In this document: positions 42,485 through 54,009 of the stretch, piece after piece
How the letters are laid out: each line of letters begins with the position of its first letter
How positions within the stretch are numbered: position 1 is the stretch's first letter
From: Aquabacterium sp. A7-Y
Lineage (GTDB): Bacteria; Pseudomonadota; Gammaproteobacteria; Burkholderiales; Burkholderiaceae_C
Length of the DNA: 54,843 nucleotides
Direction: 5' to 3'
Assembly: GCF_026153205.1 (NCBI RefSeq)
Contig: NZ_JAPFBW010000040.1
Coordinates: 1 to 54,843, forward strand
The notes under the pieces: model-generated
Databases searched by the model: none
What the model was told of the DNA's origin: nothing
The model's input: only the letters and a program-made list of their open reading frames with translations
Made by a program: the position numbers and the translations under genes

Positions 42485-42901
42485 TCACCCCTTCGTCCGT
42501 CGCTTCGGGGCGGTGGGGGTACGCCGGCGTTGCGCCGATTCGAAAAACAAGTCCCGGGTTCGCGCGGCAACTTCGAGGCGACGGGCGATGTTGCCGCAGA
42601 CCAGGTCGCACAGCGCGTACACCGACGCATCGGCGATGCGGTAGTACACGCTGGTGCCGCGGTTCTCTCGCACGAGAAAACCTTGCTTGGTCAGCATGGA
42701 CAAGTGCCGGGAGATGTTGGCCGCGCTGTATCCGCATATCTGGGCCAGCTCACCCACGCTGCGTTCGCCGCTGCGCAACAGGTTGAGAATGCGCAGCCGC
42801 GTGGGCTCCGACAACATCTGAAAGTACGCCGCAACCTGCTCCAGCGCTTCGTCAGGCAGATCTTCCATCTTCAAGTTCGCAGACGATGACAAGACCGTCA
42901 T
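42485..42901 (-). CDS. ArsR/SmtB-family transcriptional regulator
   Basis: A 138-residue repressor with the ArsR winged helix: FQMLSEPTRLRILNLLRSGE (about 27-46), then SVGELAQICGYSAANISRHL and MLTKQGFLVRENRGTSVYYR. Cysteines are Cys56 in the recognition-helix area and Cys98/Cys102 in the last helix. The second-helix Cys of the persulfide sensors SqrR/BigR is replaced by Asn here, so the sensing chemistry may differ. The C-terminus is basic (RRRTPTAPKRRTKG). It diverges from the efflux operon, whose promoter carries an inverted repeat suited to an ArsR dimer. Confidence 0.92.
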   Translation of the reverse strand: MTVLSSSANLKMEDLPDEALEQVAAYFQMLSEPTRLRILNLLRSGERSVGELAQICGYSAANISRHLSMLTKQGFLVRENRGTSVYYRIADASVYALCDLVCGNIARRLEVAARTRDLFFESAQRRRTPTAPKRRTKG

Positions 42902-42947
42902 GATGCCTCAGTGGACAGGTTGCTTGCTTTTTCCTCAACTTGCGCAG

Positions 42948-42976
42948 TTGACTGATTGCGTGATCAGTTAAATACT
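42948..42976 (+). promoter_or_regulatory. Promoter and likely ArsR operator of the efflux-SQR operon
   Basis: TTGACT (42948-42953) and AATACT (42971-42976) are 17 bases apart on the + strand. Within the spacer lies ACTGAT-TGCGTG-ATCAGT (42951-42968), a perfect 6-bp inverted repeat over the -35 edge and spacer. A second one, CAACT-TGCGC-AGTTG, lies just upstream. Binding by the divergent ArsR protein would block both directions. Confidence 0.6.
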
Positions 42977-43051
42977 AGAGCAAACGTTGCACCGACGGAA
43001 GCCTTCTGGCTGTTTCGAGATGTCGGTCGACGCAAGCTGGGGAGAAGGGCG

Positions 43052-44095
43052 ATGCCGATATCGAGTTCATGCGGCGCCGTCGTGCTGGCCGTTCTGTGCA
43101 CGGCCGCGGCGGCCCAACCCTCGTTGCCGACCACCGCGGCGGCGCAGGGTGCCGCTGCCCGGAGGGCCAGCTTCGATGGCGTGATCGAGGCGGTGCGGCA
43201 GACGGTCGTTGCGTCGCAGGTGGCCGGATCGGTGGTCGCCCTCGATGTCCGGGCGGGAGACCGTGTCAGGCAGGGCCAGGTGCTGCTGCGCATCGATGCC
43301 CGCACGGCCCGCCAGGACGTCGCCGCGAGCGAGGCGCAGGTGCAGGCGGCACGCGCCTCCCTCGAGGTGGCGACGCGGGAGTTCGAGCGCCAGACCCAGC
43401 TGTTCCACCGGCAGTACATCAGCCGCACCGCGTTCGAGCGCGCCGAAGCGCAGTTCAAGGCGACCCAGGCACAGGTTGCGGCGCAACTGGCCCAGGCCGG
43501 TGCCGCCCGCATCCAGACCGAGTACTTCGCGGTCAAAGCCCCCTACGCCGGCGCGGTCGCCGAGGTGCCGGTTGCACAGGGCGACATGGCCCTCCCCGGC
43601 CGCCCGCTGCTGACGCTGTACGATCCGCGCGCCTTGCGCGTGACAGTGGCCGTGCCTCAGAGCCTGCTGCCGGACCTCGCCACGGACGCCGGCATCGAGC
43701 TTGAACTGCCGGGACGCGCCGACGGACGGATACGGGTGGCACGGGAGCAGGTCACGATCTTGCCGACGGCCGATCCGGCCACCCATACCGTGCAGGTCCG
43801 GCTCGAATTGCCGGCGGGGCTGACCGGGCTCAAGCCGGGCCTGTTCGCGCGCGCTTGGATCCCCACCCGGTCGCTCGGCACACGACGCGTCCATGTCCCC
43901 GCCAAGGCAGTCGTCCAACGGGGCGAGCTGACGGGCGTTTATGTGCTGGCCACGAGCGGGCGACCGATCCTGCGGCAGGTGCGCCTGGGGCGCCCGGCCG
44001 GAGAGACGGTCGAGGTGCTGGCCGGTGTCGCGTTCGGGGAACGTGTGGTGCTCGATCCGCAGGCCGCTGCACGCGCCGGCCACGACGTCCGATGA
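43052..44095 (+). CDS. RND efflux periplasmic adaptor (membrane fusion protein)
   Basis: A 347-residue adaptor of HlyD/AcrA type. The ATG at 43052 follows GGAGAAGGG and gives a signal peptide (SCGAVVLAVLCTAAAAQP). Then come the lipoyl/barrel half (VVASQVAGSVVALDVRAGDR with VRQGQVLLRID), an alpha-hairpin about 85-145 (TARQDVAASEAQVQAARASL, QLFHRQYISRTAFERAEAQF), the second lipoyl half (YFAVKAPYAGAVAEVPVAQG) and a C-terminal membrane-proximal domain. It connects the inner-membrane pump to the outer channel. Its stop overlaps the pump start (ATGA). Confidence 0.92.
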   Translation: MPISSSCGAVVLAVLCTAAAAQPSLPTTAAAQGAAARRASFDGVIEAVRQTVVASQVAGSVVALDVRAGDRVRQGQVLLRIDARTARQDVAASEAQVQAARASLEVATREFERQTQLFHRQYISRTAFERAEAQFKATQAQVAAQLAQAGAARIQTEYFAVKAPYAGAVAEVPVAQGDMALPGRPLLTLYDPRALRVTVAVPQSLLPDLATDAGIELELPGRADGRIRVAREQVTILPTADPATHTVQVRLELPAGLTGLKPGLFARAWIPTRSLGTRRVHVPAKAVVQRGELTGVYVLATSGRPILRQVRLGRPAGETVEVLAGVAFGERVVLDPQAAARAGHDVR

Positions 44096-47000
44096 GATCG
44101 CACCTGGGCGTTTCCGGCCGTATCGCCGCCTACTTCCAGCTGCACCGGATCACCCCGCTGCTGGCCCTGCTGGCCCTGTTGCTGGGCGTGTTTGCCGTGC
44201 TGGTCACGCCGCGCGAGGAAGAGCCGCAGATCGACGTGACGATGGCCAACGTGCTGATTCCCTTCCCCGGGGCCTCGGTACGCGACGTCGAGGCCATGGT
44301 CGCCACGCCGGCCGAGCAGGTGCTGTCCAGGATGCCCGGGATCGAACACGTGATGTCGGTGTCGCGTCCCGGGCTCGCGGTGGTGACGGTGCAGTTCCAG
44401 GTCGGCGTCGGGCGCAGCGAAGCGCTGGTGCGTCTTTACGACACGGTTCATTCCCACGCCGACTGGCTGCCGCGCGACCTGGGGGTCCTCGCGCCCGTGG
44501 TCAAACCCAAGGGCATCGACGACGTGCCCATCGTCACGCTGACCCTCTACAGCGCGTCGGCAGGCGGCTACGAGCTCGAGCGCGTCGCGCACAGCATCGA
44601 GGCCGAGCTCAAGCGTGTCGCCGGCACCCGCGATGTCTGGAGCATCGGCGGGACCGGGCGGGTGGTCCAGATCGACCTCGATCCCGCCCGGATGGCGGGC
44701 GCCGGCGTGGCCGTCAGCGACCTGCGGCAAGCGCTGCAGTCCGCCAACCAGGGCCTGCCGATCGGCGACCTGCTGATCGGTGACCGGGCGGTCGCGCTCG
44801 AGGCCGGCGAGCACCTGCGGAACGCGGCCGAGGTGGCGGAGCTGGTCGTCGCCGTGCGCGACGGCAAGCCGGTGTTCCTGCGCGATGTCGCCGACGTCCG
44901 CCTCGACGCCAAGGTTCCGGACCGTTATGTCTGGCACGGCGTGACCGGTCCCGAGCGCGGCGAGTACCCGGCGGTGACGCTGGCGGTCACGAAAAAACCG
45001 GGTGAAAACGCCATCGACGTCGCGGATGCGGTGATCCAGCGCGTCGAGGCCTTGCGCAACACGGTGATTCCGGACGCGGTGCAGGTCGTGCCGACCCGCA
45101 ACTACGGGGTCACCGCCAACGACAAGGCGCGGCAGTTGATCCAAAAGCTACTGCTGGCCACGGCCTCGGTGGTCGCGCTGGTGTTTCTCGCGCTCGGGCG
45201 TCGCGAAGCGGCCATCGTCGGCGTCGCCGTGGTCCTGACGCTGACGGTCACGTTGTTTGCGTCCTGGGCCTGGGGCTTCACGCTGAACCGGGTCTCGCTG
45301 TTCGCGCTGATCTTCTCGATCGGCATCCTGGTCGACGATGCGATCGTCGTCGTCGAGAACATCCACCGCCATCGCCATCTGCACCCCGGCCGGCCGCTGG
45401 CCGAACTGATTCCCGCGGCGGTCGACGAAGTGGGCGGGCCGACCATTCTGGCGACCTTGACCGTGATCGCCGCCCTGCTTCCGATGGCCTTTGTCAGCGG
45501 CCTGATGGGTCCCTACATGGCGCCCATCCCCATCAACGCGAGCATGGGCATGCTGCTGTCGCTCGCCGTGGCCTTTGTCGTGACACCGTGGTTGGCGCGC
45601 CGATGGCTGCGCCCTGGCACGGCGGACGCTGCGCCTGCCGCCGCGCCGCAGGGCACGACGCGCAGGGCCGACCGGATCTTCGCGCGCCTGTTCGCGCCGC
45701 TGCTCGATGCGCGGCACGGCCGGCGTGCGCGTGCCCTGCTCGCCCTCGCCATCGTCGCCGTGCTCGCGCTGTCGCTCGCGCTGCCGGTGCTGGGCTGGGT
45801 ACAGTTGAAGATGCTGCCGTTCGACAACAAGGCGGAACTTCAGGTGGTCGTCGACATGCCGGCTGGAACGCCGGTCGAGCGCACCGCTGCAGTGCTGCGC
45901 GAACTGGGCGCCTACCTGGCCGGACGGCCGGAGGTCACCGACTACCAGGCCTACGCCGGCGTCTCCGCGCCGATCAATTTCAACGGGCTGGTCCGGCAAT
46001 ATGACCTGCGCGCCGGCGGTGAGGTGGGCGACCTGCAGGTCAACCTCACGCCCAAACACCAGCGCCGCGAGCAGAGCCACGCGATAGCGACACGGCTGCG
46101 CCCGCCGCTGCAACAGATCGGGCGGCGCTTTGGTGCGAACGTCAAGGTGGTCGAGGTGCCGCCCGGCCCGCCGGTGCTGTCGCCCATCGTCGCCGAAATC
46201 TACGGACCGGACCCCGTCGGGCGGCTGCAGGTCGCGAAGGCGGTGCGCGGCGCGCTGGAGCACACCGAAGGTGTCGTGGACGTCGACGACAGCGGCATCG
46301 CGAGCGCGCCCAAGACCGTCCTGCAGATCGACCGGCGCAAGGCCGCAATGCTCGGCATCCCCCAGCAGGCCGTGGTGGCCACCCTGCGCGCCGGGATAGC
46401 CGGCGACACGGCGACCTACCTGCACGACCAGAGCAAGTACCCGACCGCGGCCTGGCTGCAGCTGCCCGCCGATCAGCACGGCGACCTCGACGCGCTGCTG
46501 CAGCTGGGTGTGCGCGGCAGCGGCGGGCAGCTGGTGCCGCTGCGCGAGTTGGTCGTGCCACACGACCGCAGGCGCGAACAGCCGATCTACCACAAGAATC
46601 TGCTGCCGGTGCACTACGTCGTCGGCGACATGGCCGGCCGCGTCGACAGCCCGCTGTACGGCATGTTCGCCGTGCGGAGTGCACTCGCGGCGATCGCGCT
46701 GCCGGACGGCGGACGGCTCGCAGAACACTTCGTCGGCCCCCCCGACGATCCCTACCGCGGCTATGCCATCAAATGGGACGGCGAATGGCAAATCACCTAC
46801 GAAACCTTCCGAGACATGGGCGCCGCTTACGCGGTTGGCCTGCTGCTGATCTACCTGCTCGTGGTCGCGCACTTCGGCTCCTACCTGACCCCGTTGATCA
46901 TCATGGCGCCGATTCCCCTGACGATCGCCGGCGTCATGCCTGGCCACGCGCTGCTCGGCGCGCAGTTCACCGCGACCAGCATGATCGGCATGATCGCGCT

Positions 47001-47307
47001 GGCGGGCATCATCGTGCGCAACTCCATCCTGCTGGTCGACTTCATCCAGCTGCAGCTGCGCGAGGGCCTGCCGATCGAGACAGCGGTGGTCCGCTCGGCA
47101 GCCATCAGAGCCCAGCCCATCCTGCTGACCGCAGTGGCTGCGATGCTGGGCGCCGTGTTCATCCTCGACGATCCCATCTTCAACGGACTCGCGATCTCGC
47201 TCATCTTCGGGATCCTGGTGTCGACCTTGTTGACACTGGTGGTCATCCCGCTGCTGTACTTCGTCGCCTACCGCCGGCGTGCGCCGGCAGCCACCACGGG
47301 AGAGTGA
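44092..47307 (+). CDS. RND-family efflux pump, inner-membrane subunit
   Basis: A 1071-residue AcrB/HAE1-like protein. It opens with a membrane helix (PLLALLALLLGVFAVLVTPR), then EEEPQIDVTMANVLIPFPGA, the classical porter-domain start. The proton-relay pair is Asp415-Asp416 in GILVDDAIVVVENIHRH. The second half has the repeat membrane block and ends with MIGMIALAGIIVRNSILLVD and a hydrophobic last helix. This branch is one of the AcrB relatives that occur with sulfur genes and not of the metal (CzcA) type. The substrate is unknown; its position between an ArsR repressor and sulfide:quinone oxidoreductase suggests a sulfur compound or a toxic thiol product. Confidence 0.92.
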   Translation: MRSHLGVSGRIAAYFQLHRITPLLALLALLLGVFAVLVTPREEEPQIDVTMANVLIPFPGASVRDVEAMVATPAEQVLSRMPGIEHVMSVSRPGLAVVTVQFQVGVGRSEALVRLYDTVHSHADWLPRDLGVLAPVVKPKGIDDVPIVTLTLYSASAGGYELERVAHSIEAELKRVAGTRDVWSIGGTGRVVQIDLDPARMAGAGVAVSDLRQALQSANQGLPIGDLLIGDRAVALEAGEHLRNAAEVAELVVAVRDGKPVFLRDVADVRLDAKVPDRYVWHGVTGPERGEYPAVTLAVTKKPGENAIDVADAVIQRVEALRNTVIPDAVQVVPTRNYGVTANDKARQLIQKLLLATASVVALVFLALGRREAAIVGVAVVLTLTVTLFASWAWGFTLNRVSLFALIFSIGILVDDAIVVVENIHRHRHLHPGRPLAELIPAAVDEVGGPTILATLTVIAALLPMAFVSGLMGPYMAPIPINASMGMLLSLAVAFVVTPWLARRWLRPGTADAAPAAAPQGTTRRADRIFARLFAPLLDARHGRRARALLALAIVAVLALSLALPVLGWVQLKMLPFDNKAELQVVVDMPAGTPVERTAAVLRELGAYLAGRPEVTDYQAYAGVSAPINFNGLVRQYDLRAGGEVGDLQVNLTPKHQRREQSHAIATRLRPPLQQIGRRFGANVKVVEVPPGPPVLSPIVAEIYGPDPVGRLQVAKAVRGALEHTEGVVDVDDSGIASAPKTVLQIDRRKAAMLGIPQQAVVATLRAGIAGDTATYLHDQSKYPTAAWLQLPADQHGDLDALLQLGVRGSGGQLVPLRELVVPHDRRREQPIYHKNLLPVHYVVGDMAGRVDSPLYGMFAVRSALAAIALPDGGRLAEHFVGPPDDPYRGYAIKWDGEWQITYETFRDMGAAYAVGLLLIYLLVVAHFGSYLTPLIIMAPIPLTIAGVMPGHALLGAQFTATSMIGMIALAGIIVRNSILLVDFIQLQLREGLPIETAVVRSAAIRAQPILLTAVAAMLGAVFILDDPIFNGLAISLIFGILVSTLLTLVVIPLLYFVAYRRRAPAATTGE

Positions 47308-47309
47308 CC

Positions 47310-47519
47310 ATGACCACCTGGCAAGTCGTGCGCATCATCGCCGGTTCCTTCATCCTGCTGTCGCTGTTGCTCGGCGTTCCAGGCAGTCCCCTGTTCGTCA
47401 GCCCCTGGTGGCTTGCCTTCACGGCCTTTGTCGGTGTCAACCTGCTGCAAAGCGGTCTGACCCGCTGGTGTCTGATGGAGCGGCTGCTGCGTCGCTTCGG
47501 TCTGACCAGCGGCTGCTGA
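47310..47519 (+). CDS. DUF2892 (YgaP-like) inner-membrane protein
   Basis: A 69-residue protein starting two bases after the pump stop. It has two membrane segments, IIAGSFILLSLLLG and PLFVSPWWLAFTAFVGVNLL, and ends LMERLLRRFGLTSGC. This is the DUF2892 domain that forms the membrane part of the rhodanese YgaP. Its only cysteines are Cys56 in TRWCLMER and the last residue. A partner in sulfur transfer at the membrane fits the locus. Confidence 0.88.
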   Translation: MTTWQVVRIIAGSFILLSLLLGVPGSPLFVSPWWLAFTAFVGVNLLQSGLTRWCLMERLLRRFGLTSGC

Positions 47520-47530
47520 GGGGCACCGAG

Positions 47531-50295
<2,765 letters not shown>

Positions 50296-50751
50296 GCACG
50301 GCATCCCCCCATGCCCTTGCTTGCGCCCAGGGTGGGCTCACGCTCCCCTGGCGCTGACCGGCGCGTTCGCCGCAAGGTCGCGTCCGCCACAAGACCGGCA
50401 CGCGCATTAGCTTCACTACTGCACCAAATAGTCAGTATCTGAAGTGACTGTTGGCCATCATGGCCACCACAAGAATCCCACGTGGACGACGCTCCCCGGC
50501 GCGGGAGCACAACGCTCTGCGTGGCTCGCTCGCCAACTCATTCGAGCAGCGGCGGCAAGCACATGCGCTTGTGACTATGTGCGTATATGCGCATGTTCGA
50601 AAGTGCATATGTGCGCGAACCCTGCACTGTCTTCGAGAACTCGCATGTCAAGTGCAGACCTGTCATGTTTCCAGGTTGTGCGCCAGCGAATATGCATCCA
50701 ACAATCTCCCGCAGTGCGCGCCGATCTGGCAGCTCTTAAAGAGGTGGCTTC
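50296..50751. other. 456-base gap with AT-rich patch and near-palindromes, no supported gene
   Basis: Composition drops to noticeably lower GC from about 50400. GGCCATCATGGCC (50452-50464), AGTCA/TGACT arms around 50430-50447, and TGCGTATATGCGCA (50580-50593) are short inverted repeats, the last imperfect. One frame opens MATTRIPRGRRSPAREHN at 50460 and runs past the next gene start; it lacks a clear ribosome-binding site and family, so it is not called. A promoter for the following operon probably lies here. Confidence 0.45.
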
Positions 50752-51006
50752 ATGTTGAAGAAGATCAGATGGATCGCTTTCATTGCACTGCTTGCATTGA
50801 TGGCGCATCCCCTAACTGCTTCTGCAGGCGACCGATGCCAGGCGCACGAACATGAGGCTGGCACAACCAGTCGGTGCACCACGGATGACGCTTCTGCACC
50901 GAAAGCAATCCCTCCGCATGCACACGCTTCCGTTTCTAGTGCGTATATATCGTTCACAAGTGAATCTTCTGATTCACGTGCACGCTACTCCCTTTTTGGA
51001 GGCGGC
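50752..51006 (+). other. In-frame upstream extension of the permease: signal-peptide-like and His-rich segment
   Basis: From an ATG at 50752 (weak AGAGG nine bases before) 85 codons run in frame into the permease. They encode a signal-like segment (RWIAFIALLALMAHPLTASA), then a His/Ser/Thr-rich stretch with Cys residues at 29 and 42 (AGDRCQAHEHEAG, TSRCTTDDASAP, IPPHAHASVSS). This part has lower GC than the permease. It could be a true extension or a separate peptide gene that lost its stop. A hairpin pair (TTCAC-AA-GTGAA, 50953-50964, overlapping GTGAATC-TTCT-GATTCAC, 50960-50977) lies ahead of the internal start. Confidence 0.45.
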
Positions 51007-51780
51007 ATGAGGCTCGTTCTCGCCGCCCTGATCGGCGGTTTTTTCGTCGGCATGATCGTGGGGCTGACCGGTGTAGGCGGCGGCTCCTTGATGACTCCCC
51101 TGCTGCTGTCGGTCTTCAAGCTCAACCCCGCGGTCGCGATCGGCACCGATCTGTGGTTCGCGGCAGTGACCAAGTCCTGGGGCTCGGTGGCACACCACCG
51201 TGCCGGCCATGTCGACTACCGCATCACCGGACTCCTGCTGCTCGGCAGCATCCCCGCATCGCTCACCATGGTCGGGCTGATGCATCTGACCGGGCTCACC
51301 AAAGGCTGGGCCAGCACCTTGACCTTCTCGCTGGGCATCGCCCTGCTGCTGACCGCCGTGACGGTCTTCTTCAGGGAAACCTGGCACGCGGCCGGACTGC
51401 GCCTCGAACGCTGGATCCCGCCCCACCGCAAGCCCCCGCTGACCGTGCTGTCCGGCGCCCTGCTGGGCGTGCTTGTCTCGCTCACCTCGATCGGCGCGGG
51501 AGCGGTCGGCGCCACCTTGATCCTGTTGCTCTATCCACGGCTGGAGGCCCGCCGCCTGGTCGGCAGCGACATTGCGCACGCCGTGCCTCTCACGCTGGTC
51601 GCCGGCATCGGCCACGCGACGCTCGGCCATGTCGACTGGCGGCTGCTGGCCGAGCTGCTGGTCGGCTCGGTCCCCGGCATCTGGATCGGCGCGGAGCTCA
51701 CCAAAAGGATGCCCGACCGTCTGGTCCGTGGGCTGCTGTGCATCTCGCTCGTGACGGCCGGCGTCAAAGTTTTGCATTGA
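51007..51780 (+). CDS. TauE/SafE-family sulfite/sulfur-compound permease
   Basis: A 257-residue membrane protein if started at 51007, where GGAGG lies seven bases before the ATG and the family N-terminus begins (LVLAALIGGFFVGMIVGLTG, then VGGGSLMTPLLLSVFKLNPA). The second half repeats the pattern (GALLGVLVSLTSIGAGAVGA, then AHAVPLTLVAGIGHATLGHV, then GSVPGIWIGAEL). About seven hydrophobic segments are seen. TauE/SafE proteins move sulfite, sulfoacetate or other sulfur anions. It starts the + strand operon that continues, 10 bases on, with cysI, so import or export of sulfite/sulfate for assimilation is likely. An in-frame extension from 50752 is possible. Confidence 0.87.
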   Translation: MRLVLAALIGGFFVGMIVGLTGVGGGSLMTPLLLSVFKLNPAVAIGTDLWFAAVTKSWGSVAHHRAGHVDYRITGLLLLGSIPASLTMVGLMHLTGLTKGWASTLTFSLGIALLLTAVTVFFRETWHAAGLRLERWIPPHRKPPLTVLSGALLGVLVSLTSIGAGAVGATLILLLYPRLEARRLVGSDIAHAVPLTLVAGIGHATLGHVDWRLLAELLVGSVPGIWIGAELTKRMPDRLVRGLLCISLVTAGVKVLH

Positions 51781-51790
51781 GGACCCCACC

Positions 51791-53518
51791 ATGTATCAGT
51801 ACACCGAGTTCGATCGACACTTCGTCAGGCAGCGCGCCGCGCAGTTCCGCGACCAGCTGGGTCGCCACCTCGCGGGGAAGCTGAGCGCCGACGACTTCCG
51901 GCCCTTGCGACGCCAGAACGGCTGGTACGTGCAGCGCCACGCGCCGATGCTGCGAGTGGCGGTGCCCTACGGGGAGTTGAACAGCCGGCAGTTGCGCAAG
52001 CTGGCGCACATCGCCCGGGTCTACGACCGCGGCACGGCCCATTTCACGACCCGTCAGGACATCCAGTACAACTGGATCCCGCTGGATCGCGCGGCCGATG
52101 TGATGGACGAGCTGGCCGAGGTCGACATGCATGGCATCCAGACCTCGGGCAACTGCATCCGCAACATCACCAGCGACGCCTTCGCCGGCATTGCGCCCGA
52201 CGAGTCGGTCGATCCCCGTCCGTATTGCGAGATCCTCAGGCAGTGGTCGACCCTGCACCCGGAGTTCGCCTTCCTGCCGCGCAAGTTCAAGATCTCCGTG
52301 ATCGGCGCGACGGAAGACCGTGCCGCGATCGCCTGGCACGACGTCGGCCTGCAACTGCGCCGCAACGAGGCGGGCGAGGTCGGATTCAAGGTCCTGGTCG
52401 GCGGGGGCATGGGCCGCACCCCGGTCATCGGCACGGTGATCCGCGACTTCCTGCCCTGGCAGCAGATCCTTGTTTTCCTCGAAGCCATCGTGCGGGTCTA
52501 CAACCGCCATGGCCGACGCGACAACATCCACAAGGCCCGCATCAAGATCCTCGTGAAGGCGCTGGGTGCGCAGTTCATGCAGGATGTGGAGGAGGAGTTC
52601 GCGAACATCCTGCAGCACGACTGCGGCGGTGCGGCCCATCTGATTCCTGCCGCCGAACTCGATCGGGTGGCGAAACACTTCGTCGCGCCGGACCTGCCGT
52701 CCCTGCCGGCAGCGAACCTCGACACCGAGAGTGAGGTCGCCTCGGCCGCCTTCCAACGTTGGCTGACGCGCAATGTGCACGCCCACAAGCTGGACGGCTA
52801 CCGCGCCGTCACGCTGTCACTCAAACGCCCGGGCCTGGCGCCCGGCGACGTGACCGACCGGCAGCTCGATGCGGCCGCCGAGCTGGCCGACAGCTTCAGC
52901 GTCGGCGAGATACGTGCCACCCACGATCAGAACCTGCTGCTGCCCTGGGTGCCCGAGCGCCTGCTCGGCCCACTGTGGAAAGCCGCCGCCGCCGAGGGCT
53001 TCGCGACGCCCAACATCGGCCTGCTCACCGACCTGATCGCCTGCCCCGGGGGCGACTTCTGCAAGCTCGCGAACGCGCGCTCGATTCCGATCGCGGAGGC
53101 GGTCGCGATGCGCTTCCAGGACCCGGACGAACTGGACGACATCGGCGAGCTGGACCTGCACGTCAGCGGCTGCATCAACTCCTGCGGGCACCACCACAGC
53201 GGTCACATCGGCGTGCTCGGCGTCGACAAGGACGGTGCCGAGTGGTACCAGGTCACCCTGGGCGGCTCCGACGGCACGGCCCTCAGCGGCCCCGCCGTGC
53301 CCGGCCGCGTGCTCGGCCCCTCCTTTGGCGCCGAGGAGGTCCCTGACGTGGTCGAGGCCCTGGTGCAGGCCTACCGCGGGCAGCGCATCGGCGGCGAGCG
53401 TTTCATCGACACCGTCAAGCGCGTCGGGCTGGACCCTTTCAAGGCCGCCGCCAACGCCGCGCGCCACAGCGCGGCTGAAGCGCAGCCGAGTTCATCGCCG
53501 AGGAGCGACAACCCATGA
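51791..53518 (+). CDS. cysI: Siroheme sulfite reductase, hemoprotein subunit
   Basis: A 575-residue nitrite/sulfite reductase. Features are a parachute-like start (RRQNGWYVQRHAPMLRVAVP), then RGTAHFTTRQDIQYNWIPLD, TSGNCIRNITSDAFAG, and LPRKFKISVIGATEDRAAIA. The four cysteines for the 4Fe-4S/siroheme centre are Cys418, Cys424 (CPGGDFCKLANA), Cys461 and Cys465 (SGCINSCGHHHSG). It reduces sulfite to sulfide. No separate CysJ flavoprotein is in view; the following DUF934 gene is the usual partner in this arrangement. GAGGA precedes the ATG at about the right distance, and the next gene starts within its stop (ATGA). Confidence 0.93.
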   Translation: MYQYTEFDRHFVRQRAAQFRDQLGRHLAGKLSADDFRPLRRQNGWYVQRHAPMLRVAVPYGELNSRQLRKLAHIARVYDRGTAHFTTRQDIQYNWIPLDRAADVMDELAEVDMHGIQTSGNCIRNITSDAFAGIAPDESVDPRPYCEILRQWSTLHPEFAFLPRKFKISVIGATEDRAAIAWHDVGLQLRRNEAGEVGFKVLVGGGMGRTPVIGTVIRDFLPWQQILVFLEAIVRVYNRHGRRDNIHKARIKILVKALGAQFMQDVEEEFANILQHDCGGAAHLIPAAELDRVAKHFVAPDLPSLPAANLDTESEVASAAFQRWLTRNVHAHKLDGYRAVTLSLKRPGLAPGDVTDRQLDAAAELADSFSVGEIRATHDQNLLLPWVPERLLGPLWKAAAAEGFATPNIGLLTDLIACPGGDFCKLANARSIPIAEAVAMRFQDPDELDDIGELDLHVSGCINSCGHHHSGHIGVLGVDKDGAEWYQVTLGGSDGTALSGPAVPGRVLGPSFGAEEVPDVVEALVQAYRGQRIGGERFIDTVKRVGLDPFKAAANAARHSAAEAQPSSSPRSDNP

Positions 53519-54009
53519 AACTGATCCATACGGCGGACGACCCCTGGTGTCCCGCCGCCTCCGATACGCCTTGCAGCAGCGCCGGCTGTGTGCTGATGGA
53601 CTGGCCGCAGTGGCAAGCAGCACGCGAGGGGTGGCGGCGCGAGCAGCCGACCGGCGTGGTGTTTCCGATCGACGTCGACATCGAGGCGCTCGCGGGCGAT
53701 CTGGGTCACCTGGCGCTGGTCGCGATCGCCTTCCCCAAGTGGACCGACGGGCGCGGCTACAGCCAGGCCCACCAGCTGCGCTCGCGCTACCGCTTCCGGG
53801 GAGAGATCCGGGCCACCGGCGACGTGGTCGTCGACATGCTGCCCCTGCTGGAGCGCACCGGCTTCGATAGCGCGGTGCTGCGTGCCGACCAGTGTGTCGA
53901 CGCCGCACACCGGGCACTGGGTTTCTTCAGCGCGTACTACCAGGGCGACAGCCAGGCGCGGCCCCCGCTGTTCCGGCGTGCCGCGCCCACTGTCAAGGAG
54001 ACCCCATGA
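53515..54009 (+). CDS. DUF934 protein, sulfite-reductase partner
   Basis: A 164-residue DUF934 protein: GVVFPIDVDIEALAGDLGHL, LALVAIAFPKWTDGRGYSQA, HQLRSRYRFRGEIRATGDVV, DMLPLLERTGFDSAVLRADQ, then ALGFFSAYYQGD. It lies in the conserved order cysI-DUF934-cysH of many beta- and gammaproteobacteria. Its biochemical function is not established; by context it supports sulfite reduction. An N-terminal Cys cluster (PWCPAASDTPCSSAGC) is present. The ATG overlaps the cysI stop, and its end overlaps cysH by four bases. Confidence 0.93.
   Translation: MKLIHTADDPWCPAASDTPCSSAGCVLMDWPQWQAAREGWRREQPTGVVFPIDVDIEALAGDLGHLALVAIAFPKWTDGRGYSQAHQLRSRYRFRGEIRATGDVVVDMLPLLERTGFDSAVLRADQCVDAAHRALGFFSAYYQGDSQARPPLFRRAAPTVKETP

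Noticed and set aside
42956-43051. Upstream extension of the RND adaptor from 42956
   Set aside because: It would begin inside the promoter and place 32 residues before the signal peptide; GGAGAAGGG supports the ATG at 43052.
50460-50855. Small reading frame MATTRIPRGRR...
   Set aside because: No ribosome-binding site, unusual amino-acid make-up and overlap of the following signal-peptide frame.
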